Part shown: positions 32,479-39,607 of the stretch, piece after piece
How positions within the stretch are numbered: position 1 is the stretch's first letter
Layout of the letters: the number at the start of each line of letters is the position of its first letter
Assembly: GCA_036768475.1 (NCBI GenBank)
Contig: DAIPMW010000003.1
Location: forward strand, 186,001-250,000
Direction of reading: 5' to 3'
DNA: 64,000 nucleotides
Origin: JAEUMD01 sp036768475
Lineage (GTDB): Bacteria > Pseudomonadota > Alphaproteobacteria > Rhizobiales > Hyphomicrobiaceae
Translations under genes and position numbers: made by a program
The notes under the pieces: generated by a model
What the model was told of the DNA's origin: nothing
Databases searched by the model: none
Seen by the model: only the letters and a program-made list of their open reading frames with translations

Positions 32479-33441
32479 TTACACCAGCCGGTCGCCTGGC
32501 TCCTTGCCGGCGAAGAAGGCATCGAGGTTGTCGAGCGCGCGGAAGCCCATCGCATCGCGCGTCTCGCGCGTCGCTGAGCCGATGTGCGGCAACACGAACA
32601 CGTTATCGAGCTTTGCGAGTTCCGGGTTGCCGCCGGGCTCTGTTTTGAACACGTCGAGGCCGGCTGCGAACAGATGGCCGCTTTTCAGTGCGTCGATCAG
32701 GGCTGCTTCGTCGATCAGGTTGCCGCGCGCTGTGTTGACGAGGATTGCACCCTTCTTCATCAGCGCCAGCCGGCGTGTATCCATCAGGTTGAGTGTTTCG
32801 GGCGTCGAGGGACAGTTGAGCGAAACAACGTCGACTGCGCCGAGGAGATCATCGACGCTGTCGTGATAGATCGCACCCGCTTCGGTCTCAGGAGGCAGGC
32901 GGCGGCGGTTGGCGTAATGCACCTCCATGCCGAGGCCGTCGACGATCTTCTTCACCGCCAATCCGACGCGGCCCATACCGACAATGCCAAGCTTCTTGCC
33001 TGTCGTTTGCACACCCACCATGAAGGACGGGCTCCACGACGTCCATTGGCCGGTGCGAACCAGCCGGTCCCCCTCGGAGGCGCGGCGTGCAGCGCCCAGC
33101 ATCAACAGCAGCGCGATCTCGGCGGTCGCGTCGGAGAGCACGTCGGGCGTGTTGGTGACGACAATGCCGCGCGCTTTCAGTGCTGGCAGGTTGCAATGAT
33201 CGACACCGACCGAATGATTGGCGATGATCCTGACGCGATCGGACAGGCGTTCCGCCATTTCGGCGGAGAAGACCTCGGAGTGACACGGCAGGATCGCATC
33301 CACCTTGCCGCTCATTGCAACGATCTCGTCGGCGGAGAAGACGCGATCCTCGGGGTTGAGGATGACGTCGTAGTCACGAGCCGCGCGTGCCTCGGTAGCG
33401 TCGGACAGCTTGCGGGTGATCCAGAGGACGGGCTTCGTCAT
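32479..33441 (-). CDS. D-2-hydroxyacid dehydrogenase (glyoxylate/hydroxypyruvate reductase type)
   Basis: NAD(P)-dependent enzyme of 320 aa, D-isomer-specific 2-hydroxyacid dehydrogenase family. The dinucleotide motif is KLGIVGMGRVGLAVKKIV (about 150-167). The catalytic Arg is in VNTARGNLIDEAAL, the Glu in LDVFKTEPGGNPEL, and the His in VLPHIGSATRE. The overall sequence best fits glyoxylate reductase/hydroxypyruvate reductase (GyaR/GhrB). In methylotrophic relatives that activity belongs to the serine cycle, but no other serine-cycle gene is in the window, so the role here is open. Confidence 0.88.
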   Translation of the reverse strand: MTKPVLWITRKLSDATEARAARDYDVILNPEDRVFSADEIVAMSGKVDAILPCHSEVFSAEMAERLSDRVRIIANHSVGVDHCNLPALKARGIVVTNTPDVLSDATAEIALLLMLGAARRASEGDRLVRTGQWTSWSPSFMVGVQTTGKKLGIVGMGRVGLAVKKIVDGLGMEVHYANRRRLPPETEAGAIYHDSVDDLLGAVDVVSLNCPSTPETLNLMDTRRLALMKKGAILVNTARGNLIDEAALIDALKSGHLFAAGLDVFKTEPGGNPELAKLDNVFVLPHIGSATRETRDAMGFRALDNLDAFFAGKEPGDRLV

Positions 33442-33635
33442 TGCAGTCTCGTTTTAGGATTGTTCTGGGCGTGGAGGTGAAGGGCAGGATGTCATTTGAG
33501 CACGGTGAGGGCCGTCTTGCGAATCTGAATTGGCGATGAATGTCCGGCTCAGGACACGTTCAGGGCAGTCGGCTCAAGGTGGTTTTCATCGAACGGCACT
33601 GATGAGCCGCACCCCACACCGAGAGCACTTAACCG

Positions 33636-33989
33636 ATGGTCATGCCCTTCAGATCTGTCACAGCGGCAATAGCTCTTGCTGCCGCCATCTCGGCCTACCA
33701 GTCGCGCGCTTCGGCGGCCTCTTTCAATTGCATGAACGTTGAAGACATGAATGCTGCCGAGCAGACGGTCTGCGTCAATCACCGGCTCGGCGCCTTGGAT
33801 GAGCGGCTCGACAGCTGGTACCGGCGGGCGTTGATCCGCGCGGGCTATTTCGAGCAGACCGCCGATGTGCGGGAAGACCAGCGCGCCTGGCTTGCCGAGC
33901 GCAATGCCTGCGGCGCCAACGTCGGCTGCTTGAGGCGTGCCTACGTGCGCCGCATCCGTGAGCTGAAAGACTACGTCGAGCACGTCTGA
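33636..33989 (+). CDS. LprI-like (DUF1311) secreted protein
   Basis: A 117-aa protein with a signal peptide (about residues 1-28, AYQSRASA) and the Cys-rich LprI domain. FNCMNVEDMNAAEQTVCVNH, LGALDERLDSWYRRAL and DQRAWLAERNACGANVGCLR give four Cys in the family spacing, likely two disulfides. LprI of Mycobacterium inhibits lysozyme; for most members the function is unproven. The adjacent ATG two codons downstream is an alternative start. No operon partner. Confidence 0.8.
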   Translation: MVMPFRSVTAAIALAAAISAYQSRASAASFNCMNVEDMNAAEQTVCVNHRLGALDERLDSWYRRALIRAGYFEQTADVREDQRAWLAERNACGANVGCLRRAYVRRIRELKDYVEHV

Positions 33990-34227
33990 CGCTCACGCCA
34001 AAATTCTCCCACCCCAAATTCTCCCACGTTATTTGCCTTCTCCTGATCTCCCCTGACTTGCCGTCCGGTTCCCCCCGCCGGGCGGTATTTTCTTGCGCGC
34101 ATCGAGCCCCTATATGGGCGCCGGGAGCTTCATTCCGTCGCGGCTCTGGTTGTGCTGGGTCAAAGGCCTGCCGATCGGGTGCTATATGAGCCCTATGTGA
34201 CGAGCGACATGGGACACGCGCGCAGGC

Positions 34228-34953
34228 ATGGCGGTATCCGAATTCAGCTTTTTGGGCGGCATGGTTCTGGGGTTTGCTTCGACCCTGCATTGCGCGGGCA
34301 TGTGCGGCGGCATCGCCACCAGCCTGACGCTGATGTTTGGACCGACAACGGCAGGCGAGCGAGCCCGCGTGCTGACACTGGCGCAGGCCGGGCGCGTCAC
34401 GTCCTACATGCTTGCGGGTGCTGTGCTGGGCTACGCGGGAGCTGAGCTTTACGGTGCTTTCGACCGGGCGGGCGCATTCCGGATCCTGCAGTGGCTCGGA
34501 GCGGTCGTGCTGATCTGGTTGGGGTTGACGTTCGCCGGCCTGTTGCCGATGCCTGCGCCGGTTGACAGGGCGGTGGCGCGGGTCTCCGCCGCGCTCGCCA
34601 GGGCGCTTGCACCGTTGCGGTCGTCGGCTGCCGGTCCCTATGTTGCCGGGCTCACATGGGGCGTCATCCCATGTCCGATGGTCTACGCAGCTTTGTTCAC
34701 CGCGATGCTGACCGGCACCGCGACAGGGGGCATTATCTTCATGGCCGGCTTCGGTTTGGCGACCGTGATCCCGGTGTTCCTCACCGCGTTCGGGGTGACG
34801 ACGCTTGCCTCGTTGGAGGCTCGGGGGCGGGCGCGCGTGGCGATCGGCGTTGCAATCGCGTTATTCGGCGCCTCGACCATCGTTCCGGGCAGCCCGACCA
34901 ACGGGCTCATTTGCGCGGTCGAGCTGCCGCCGGGCCTGAGCGATGGCGGCTAG
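34228..34953 (+). CDS. UreH/SafE-like integral membrane protein (sulfite exporter TauE/SafE group)
   Basis: A 241-aa polytopic membrane protein. It begins FSFLGGMVLGFASTLHCAGM with the conserved HCAGMCGG motif (about residues 21-28), a possible Cu- or thiol-binding site. Five to six hydrophobic helices follow, including the second Cys-Pro site WGVIPCPMVYAALF. Such UreH_2-domain proteins occur in cbb3-oxidase assembly clusters and are annotated as TauE/SafE exporters or cytochrome-biogenesis factors. No oxidase genes are nearby, so the substrate is unknown. Confidence 0.8.
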   Translation: MAVSEFSFLGGMVLGFASTLHCAGMCGGIATSLTLMFGPTTAGERARVLTLAQAGRVTSYMLAGAVLGYAGAELYGAFDRAGAFRILQWLGAVVLIWLGLTFAGLLPMPAPVDRAVARVSAALARALAPLRSSAAGPYVAGLTWGVIPCPMVYAALFTAMLTGTATGGIIFMAGFGLATVIPVFLTAFGVTTLASLEARGRARVAIGVAIALFGASTIVPGSPTNGLICAVELPPGLSDGG

Positions 34954-34986
34954 CCGATAGCGGCCCTGCGGTTCATCGCGGCGCGC

Positions 34987-35199
34987 TCAGCTCTTGCCCT
35001 TGCGGATGAAGCGTCCGGCGATCAGATCCCCATCCTTCAGGCCGAAATAGCGCAGCACGGTGTCGGGCAGGGTTTCAGGATCGGGCATCATCGAGGCGTC
35101 GTGGTCGTGATCGGCCAGAATCAGGCGCGCGCGGGCCAGGTCGGCGGCGCAGACGAAATAGACCTTGTCGTCGGATCGAAACTCGAAGCCGTTGAGCAT
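34987..35199 (-). CDS. Hypothetical 70-aa protein
   Basis: Small soluble protein not recognised. It contains GFEFRSDDKVYFVCAADLAR and a basic C-terminus (FIRKGKS). A GGGAGAG ribosome site upstream of the ATG at 35199 and its isolated position between the SafE-like and following genes support it being real. No membrane segment or signal is seen. Acidic patches (DHDHDASMMPDPE) are the only notable feature. Confidence 0.6.
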   Translation of the reverse strand: MLNGFEFRSDDKVYFVCAADLARARLILADHDHDASMMPDPETLPDTVLRYFGLKDGDLIAGRFIRKGKS

Positions 35200-35413
35200 G
35201 GGGCTCTCCCAAAGGGTGGCGCGGCCACAATAGCAACGGCCAGCATTATAGGGGTGGGGAAGGGTCTGTCACGCATCGTGGCGATGCCCAGGTCCACACT
35301 CGGCAATCCGGTATCGCACGATAACTGATCGGTTGCGCTGGTCGTTTGACCGATGCGGATCGTCAGCGCGCCGCCGCGCAGCTATAGTGGCCCACCGGAG
35401 GAGCCCATAACCC

Positions 35414-35638
35414 ATGCAGAAATTGATCGATCATCCAAGTATTAAGCACTGCGAGATCGTCGAGACCGAGAAGCTCGACGGCACCGTCTGCAAGCACGTC
35501 CTGGTCTACACGAGCCTCATTCTGGATCCTGGTCGCGACGGCTACGATCAAACGGCCCACGATAGCCTCATGGTCGAGGTTCACGCCCTGCTCGACCGCC
35601 ACCCCGACATCGACGGCGCTGACGTGGAAGGAGCGTAG
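35414..35638 (+). CDS. Hypothetical 74-aa protein
   Basis: Not recognised. The predicted product is soluble and acidic with mixed alpha/beta character: KLIDHPSIKHCEIVETEKLD, then VLVYTSLILDPGRDGYDQTA, then LMVEVHALLDRHPDIDGADV. A strong GGAGGAG ribosome site lies 10 bases upstream of the ATG. It sits between the 70-aa gene (divergent) and repeat copy 6. Confidence 0.6.
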   Translation: MQKLIDHPSIKHCEIVETEKLDGTVCKHVLVYTSLILDPGRDGYDQTAHDSLMVEVHALLDRHPDIDGADVEGA

Positions 35639-35643
35639 AGCCC

Positions 35644-35740
35644 GCTGAGCCGAAGTGTGCAGCACTTCGGCGTGAATAACATGCTCGAATCAAGGTGCTG
35701 GATCACGCTCATGTTTCCGTCAAACACGAACGCGATCTAG
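35644..35740 (-). repeat. Dispersed repeat, modules C + B, copy 6
   Basis: Read on the minus strand it starts CTAGATCGCGTTCGTGTTTG, continues acggaaacatgagcgtgatc, then cagcaccttgattcgagcatg, then the B hairpin core with compensating changes (gccgaagtgctgcacacttcggc). The hairpin stem is kept although individual bases differ from the other copies, which suggests the fold matters. It lies directly after the 74-aa gene and 93 bases before the left end of the IS. Confidence 0.85.
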
Positions 35741-35832
35741 GGAGGTGCGAGGAGGTGGCGCGTGCACCGGAGCCAGGAAGGTTCGCATTCTTGGCAACCC
35801 CGCGTGGAGCGGTAGTGGGTCAGTTTGAAAAT

Positions 35833-35840
35833 GAGCCCAA
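35833..35840. repeat. Target-site duplication, left copy
   Basis: GAGCCCAA, repeated exactly at 37688-37695 on the other side of the insertion sequence. Eight bases is the duplication length made by IS1595-family elements. Confidence 0.9.
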
Positions 35841-35889
35841 GGCATATATCCCCCTTGAACATGTAGCGCCTATCCGCTATATTGGTGTC

Positions 35890-36798
35890 ATGACAAAGGC
35901 ACTCACACTCGCGCAGATCGAAAATATGTTCCCAGATGACGATACGTGTCTGGAACACGTCTTTCGTGCGCGCTACGGCAACACCCACACCTGCTCAAAG
36001 TGCGGCAAGACCGCGAAATACCATCGCGTTAAGAAGCGCCGCGCCTACGAGTGCGAATGGTGCGGCTATCAGGTCTATCCGACCGCTGGCACGCCGTTCG
36101 ACAAGACGCGCACGCCGCTCACTGTCTGGTTCAAGGTCATGTTCCTGTTCTGCGCGTCCCGCAACGGTGTCTCGGCAAAAGAAATCCAGCGCATCACGGG
36201 CGTGACCTACAAGACCGCTTGGCGCATGGGCCATGAAATCCGCAAGTACATGGCGTTCGTCGATGGCGACTTCCCGATGGGCGGCGATCACCCGACCGCG
36301 CCTGTTGTGGAGGCAGATAAGGCGTTCATCGGCGGCAAGGACAGACAAGGCGAGGACGACAAGTCCATCGTCATCGGCATGGTGGAGCGCGGCGGCGAGG
36401 TCGTCACCCGCGTTGTCGCGGATCGTCGTGAGACAACGGTCGTTCCGGTCATCAAGACATGGGTGAAGCCCGGCTCCAAGATCGCCACCGACGAAGCCCG
36501 CGCGTTCGGCAATCTTCGTGAGGAAGGCTACCGGCATGGCGCCGTCAATCACTCGGCCAAGGAGTATGTGCGCGGTCTGGTTCACACCAACACCATCGAA
36601 GCCTTCTGGTCTAATCTGAAGCGCGGGATTTCCGGGACTTACGTTTGGGTTTCGAAGAAGCACTTGCAGAAGTACCTGTGCGAGTTCGAGTTCCGACACA
36701 ACCTTCGGAAGTCGCCGGAACTGATGATGATGCTGCTTTTGCGCGCTTTCCCGTCTCCGGTGGGTCGCCGTGGACCATCAGGTCGAGAAGCCGCTTGA
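35890..36798 (+). CDS. IS1595-family transposase (ISXO2-like DDE domain)
   Basis: Transposase of 302 aa. An N-terminal zinc ribbon (CSKCGKTAKYHRVKKRRAYE, then CEWCGYQ) is followed by an HTH (ASRNGVSAKEIQRITGVTYK). The ISXO2-like catalytic core has acidic residues in VVEADKAFIGGKDR, SKIATDEARAFGNL and NTIEAFWSNLKR. The family usually has a third D, E or N position, which here is in IEAFWSNLK. The start at 35890 fits; the longer frame from 35695 runs outside the element. The C-terminus ends 21 bases from the stop of the antisense passenger gene. Confidence 0.93.
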   Translation: MTKALTLAQIENMFPDDDTCLEHVFRARYGNTHTCSKCGKTAKYHRVKKRRAYECEWCGYQVYPTAGTPFDKTRTPLTVWFKVMFLFCASRNGVSAKEIQRITGVTYKTAWRMGHEIRKYMAFVDGDFPMGGDHPTAPVVEADKAFIGGKDRQGEDDKSIVIGMVERGGEVVTRVVADRRETTVVPVIKTWVKPGSKIATDEARAFGNLREEGYRHGAVNHSAKEYVRGLVHTNTIEAFWSNLKRGISGTYVWVSKKHLQKYLCEFEFRHNLRKSPELMMMLLLRAFPSPVGRRGPSGREAA

Positions 36799-36829
36799 AG
36801 CGGTCTGTGCTTGCTGTCTTATCGACCAT
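36611..36829 (-). CDS. Possible small basic accessory protein of the IS (antisense to transposase 3' end)
   Basis: Reading frame of 72 codons from an ATG at 36829, overlapping the end of the passenger gene by 11 bases and antisense to the last 188 bases of the transposase gene. The N-terminus (KTASTDRFKRLLDLMVHGDP) looks like a helical protein start. The C-terminus is Ser/Arg/Lys rich (SSKPKRKSRKSRASD). It may be an accessory ORF coupled to the passenger gene, or just a shadow of the transposase. I cannot decide. Confidence 0.25.
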   Translation of the reverse strand: MVDKTASTDRFKRLLDLMVHGDPPETGKRAKAASSSVPATSEGCVGTRTRTGTSASASSKPKRKSRKSRASD

Positions 36830-37604
36830 TCCAAATCCACGATGTTGGCTTTGGGAGGATTGGCAGAATCTGCGGGGATTCACCTGTTGTGATAACCAGC
36901 ATTTTTTGAATGAACCTTTGCTGCTCTTGGGACAAGACAGTCACTTCTAGAAAATGCTGCGCGCAAGAGTCCTCAAGGTGTTGGCGCTCGGCTGTTCCCA
37001 GCAGCATGTGGTCGCCCCAGAACAGTTCCCCATCATCTAGATTTCGTGACACGAGCACATATTCTTCGGACTGCCCCGCCTTGAAATTTGTGACGCCACG
37101 GCGGCTCCTCAAATGCACCTTGCCAATCTTGACCCGCCTCCTTTGTGCCGTTCCTATTGAATTTGTCTCACCGGATATGAATACCTCAACGTCGCTTAGG
37201 GGCTGGGCAATAGCGTTCACCACCTCGATATTCAGTAGCTTCCAACCATGCTCTGTAACGCTGCCAATGCAGTCCTGAGACTTCTCTGGAAAACGCACAA
37301 GGAACGGCTTTTGCGCTTCCAATGTTGTGGCAGGAATGGAGGCAGCAGGCTCAGTTGATTCATGGATTGCCTTGACGACCATAAATATCCCGACCGCCAG
37401 CAAGATCAGCACGCCCCATACCTGCATAAAGTCACGGATTGCTGGCCAGTGCTGCGCTATAAAATCCATGTCGCCCCCAAACTGAATGAGCTTGAGAGCG
37501 GCGGCAGCAACAATGAACAATGAACCCCAAAACCCATACCAGCGTTGCCAAGCACGATGAAATGCGTCGCGCGTCTTAGACCAGTACATATTGGTGGCTG
37601 GCAT
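36819..37604 (-). CDS. IS passenger gene: two-helix membrane-anchored protein of unknown function
   Basis: A 261-aa protein inside the IS. It has two N-terminal hydrophobic helices (WYGFWGSLFIVAAAALKLIQ and VWGVLILLAVGIFMVVKAIH) with a short loop between them. A soluble beta-rich domain of about 175 residues follows (VTEHGWKLLNIEVVNAIAQP, KAGQSEEYVLVSRNLDDGEL). I recognise no enzyme motif. The base composition is visibly lower in GC than the chromosome (line 37141-37200 has 27 G/C in 60). This fits a passenger acquired with the element. Orientation is opposite to the transposase. Confidence 0.7.
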   Translation of the reverse strand: MPATNMYWSKTRDAFHRAWQRWYGFWGSLFIVAAAALKLIQFGGDMDFIAQHWPAIRDFMQVWGVLILLAVGIFMVVKAIHESTEPAASIPATTLEAQKPFLVRFPEKSQDCIGSVTEHGWKLLNIEVVNAIAQPLSDVEVFISGETNSIGTAQRRRVKIGKVHLRSRRGVTNFKAGQSEEYVLVSRNLDDGELFWGDHMLLGTAERQHLEDSCAQHFLEVTVLSQEQQRFIQKMLVITTGESPQILPILPKPTSWIWNGR

Positions 37605-37687
37605 CCCTCACCCCACGTCCGACTCGTCCGAGATGCGTTCTTATCACACCTCATTTGAGTCGTCCATGTTCTAAGGGGATATATGCG

Positions 37688-37695
37688 GAGCCCAA
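37688..37695. repeat. Target-site duplication, right copy
   Basis: GAGCCCAA, identical to 35833-35840. Together they define the insertion point as the sequence upstream of the recA promoter. Confidence 0.9.
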
Positions 37696-37768
37696 CCTGC
37701 GGTTCGAAACAAGAACACCCGCTCAATAAATCCGCTTGATCAGCAACTTAAAAAGTTCTCGACAGAAA

Positions 37769-37783
37769 GAACAAATCATGTAC
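37769..37783. promoter_or_regulatory. Probable LexA (SOS) box of recA
   Basis: GAAC-AAATCAT-GTAC, one base off the alphaproteobacterial LexA consensus GAAC-N7-GAAC (GTTC-N7-GTTC). It lies about 50-65 bases upstream of the recA start. A GTTC just upstream (37755-37758) also forms an inverted pair with the GAAC. Confidence 0.65.
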
Positions 37784-37834
37784 ATTAACCTCAATTGCGC
37801 CAATCGAGGCTTCATGAAATAAGGGATGGGATCG

Positions 37835-38980
37835 ATGGATATGCCGCAGCTCAGAGTGGTTGAAGGGGGCGTTATGGACAAGCAGAAGGCGCTAGAGGCG
37901 GCGCTGGCGCAGATCGACAAGAACTTCGGCAAGGGCTCAATCATGCGCCTTGGCCAGAACGACAAGTCGATCGACGTCGAGGCGATTTCGACGGGGTCGC
38001 TCGGCCTCGATATCGCGCTGGGCATCGGTGGCCTGCCCAAAGGCCGCGTCATCGAGATCTATGGTCCGGAAAGCTCCGGCAAGACGACGCTGGCGCTGCA
38101 AGTCGTCGCCGAGGCGCAGAAGAAGGGCGGCATTGCCGCCTTCGTCGATGCCGAACATGCGCTCGATCCCGTTTATGCCAGGAAGCTCGGCGTCAAGGTC
38201 GAGGATCTGCTCATCTCGCAGCCCGATACCGGTGAGCAGGCGCTCGAGATTGCCGATACCCTGGTGCGGTCCGGCGCCATCGACGTGCTGGTGGTCGACT
38301 CGGTGGCCGCGCTGACGCCAAAGGCCGAGCTGGAAGGCGACATGGGCGACAGCCTGCCGGGTCTGCAGGCGCGGCTGATGAGCCAAGCGCTGCGCAAGCT
38401 CACGGCTTCGATTTCCAAGTCGCACTGCATGGTGATCTTCATCAACCAGATCCGCATGAAGATCGGTATCATGTTCGGCAATCCGGAGACCACGACGGGC
38501 GGCAATGCGCTCAAATTCTACGCTTCCGTGCGCCTCGACATCCGCCGCATCGGTCAGATCAAGGACCGCGACGAGGTGGTCGGCAATCAGACACGGGTCA
38601 AGGTGGTCAAGAACAAGGTGGCGCCACCATTCAAGCAGGTCGAGTTCGACATCATGTACGGCGAGGGCATCTCCAAGGTTGGCGAGTTGATCGATCTGGG
38701 CGTGAAGGCCGGCATTGTCGAGAAATCGGGTGCATGGTTCTCCTATGATGGGCAGCGGATCGGCCAGGGCCGCGAGAATGCCAAGACGTTCCTCAAGGAG
38801 AACGCCCAGATGGCCAACGAGATCGAACGGGCGATTCGGCAGAACGCCGGTCTCATCGTCGATCAATTGCTGGTGACGCCCGACGAGGACGTCGATCCCG
38901 ACGCTGGGTCGGAGGTGGCGGACGACGCCCCGGTCGACGATGCCGGCGGCGAGGAGCCAAAGGCCCGAGCCAAGCGATAA
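37835..38980 (+). CDS. recA: Recombinase RecA
   Basis: RecA (381 aa) forms ATP-dependent nucleoprotein filaments for homologous recombination and triggers LexA self-cleavage. Walker A GPESSGKTTLALQ (about 78-90), Walker B DVLVVDSVAAL and the DNA-binding loops around TSISKSHCMVIFINQIRMK and GNALKFYASVRLDIR are intact. The C-terminal tail is acidic (DEDVDPDAGSE). Several ATG codons cluster at the 5' end (37826, 37835, 37841). The 37835 one is chosen because AAGGG is about 10 bases upstream, while 37826 abuts it. Expression is likely SOS-controlled through the box at 37769. The IS has inserted about 140 bases upstream of the start, leaving the SOS box in place. Confidence 0.97.
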   Translation: MDMPQLRVVEGGVMDKQKALEAALAQIDKNFGKGSIMRLGQNDKSIDVEAISTGSLGLDIALGIGGLPKGRVIEIYGPESSGKTTLALQVVAEAQKKGGIAAFVDAEHALDPVYARKLGVKVEDLLISQPDTGEQALEIADTLVRSGAIDVLVVDSVAALTPKAELEGDMGDSLPGLQARLMSQALRKLTASISKSHCMVIFINQIRMKIGIMFGNPETTTGGNALKFYASVRLDIRRIGQIKDRDEVVGNQTRVKVVKNKVAPPFKQVEFDIMYGEGISKVGELIDLGVKAGIVEKSGAWFSYDGQRIGQGRENAKTFLKENAQMANEIERAIRQNAGLIVDQLLVTPDEDVDPDAGSEVADDAPVDDAGGEEPKARAKR

Positions 38981-39607
38981 CGGTGGCGTACGTTTCGGCC
39001 AGTAGGCGCGGGTCCTGGTCGAAAACGCTCCGATCTTGGGCGGTCAAGGGTGATCTCGGGCGCTCAAAGGTCTGGGCCGGTCAGGTGCCCGCGTCAGGTT
39101 TGAGTTGCGAGTCGCCGTTCGCGCGACCTGGACGTTTTCCCGGCGTGGTTGGCTCCCGGGCGTTGTTTGATTTGGCCGGCGGGCGCGCGGAGCGGCACGG
39201 TCCGCCCGGCCCCGCGACAGGCGGCTTTGCCTGTCCTGAGCATCCTGCAAAACTCTTCTTCCCCCGGATCTTGCGGATTTGTGGACACTCCACCGCGCCG
39301 CCGTTAAAAGGGGCCTGCTTCGCATCACGATGCGGAGTACTTCTAGGGGCGTGACGCTCACAGGCGAGGCGTTGCGCGGTCTGCGTCGGGCGCCGTCATC
39401 CGGCTGCAGCGTGCTCGCACGAGGGCATTCGTCTCGCACGGTTGCTGTTTTGCGCATTGCAGAATTCGGGCATGCGCGGAACCCTGTGCGGGCCGTGTGC
39501 CACCGCGTCGCAGTGCCAGCCCCGATACTGTTTCAATTCCCTACGAGCCCGGCACGCGGCTTTCGAGCCGATACGCGCCGCGGGAAGGATCACCGAAGGA
39601 CCCGAGA
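38981..39607. other. Gene-free leader region between recA and alaS
   Basis: 627 bases with no convincing protein gene. It is very GC-rich in the middle, with several GGCGGG/CCCGCC-type inverted segments around 39170-39240. It must contain the alaS promoter and 5' leader. No known riboswitch or T-box pattern was recognised. Confidence 0.5.

Larger units (their letters stand above)
35841..37687 (+). mobile_element. Complete IS1595-like insertion sequence with passenger gene
   Basis: A 1,847-bp element bounded by imperfect terminal inverted repeats, 35841-35863 and 37665-37687. They match at 20 of 23 positions, with the shared core GCATATATCCCC ending in GAACATG. It is flanked by the 8-bp direct duplication GAGCCCAA. 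It encodes an ISXO2/IS1595-type transposase (35890-36798) and, on the opposite strand, a membrane protein (36819-37604). Everything needed for mobility looks intact, so the insertion may be recent. It sits in the region upstream of recA. Confidence 0.93.

Noticed and set aside
34005..34030. Tandem aaattctccca c motifs after the LprI-like gene
   Set aside because: Just two copies of an 11-12 base unit; too little to call a repeat element.
39094..39288. 64-codon minus-strand frame in the alaS leader beginning at GTG
   Set aside because: Looks mildly protein-like at its start, but the composition becomes Arg/Gly/Pro rich and there is no properly spaced ribosome site.
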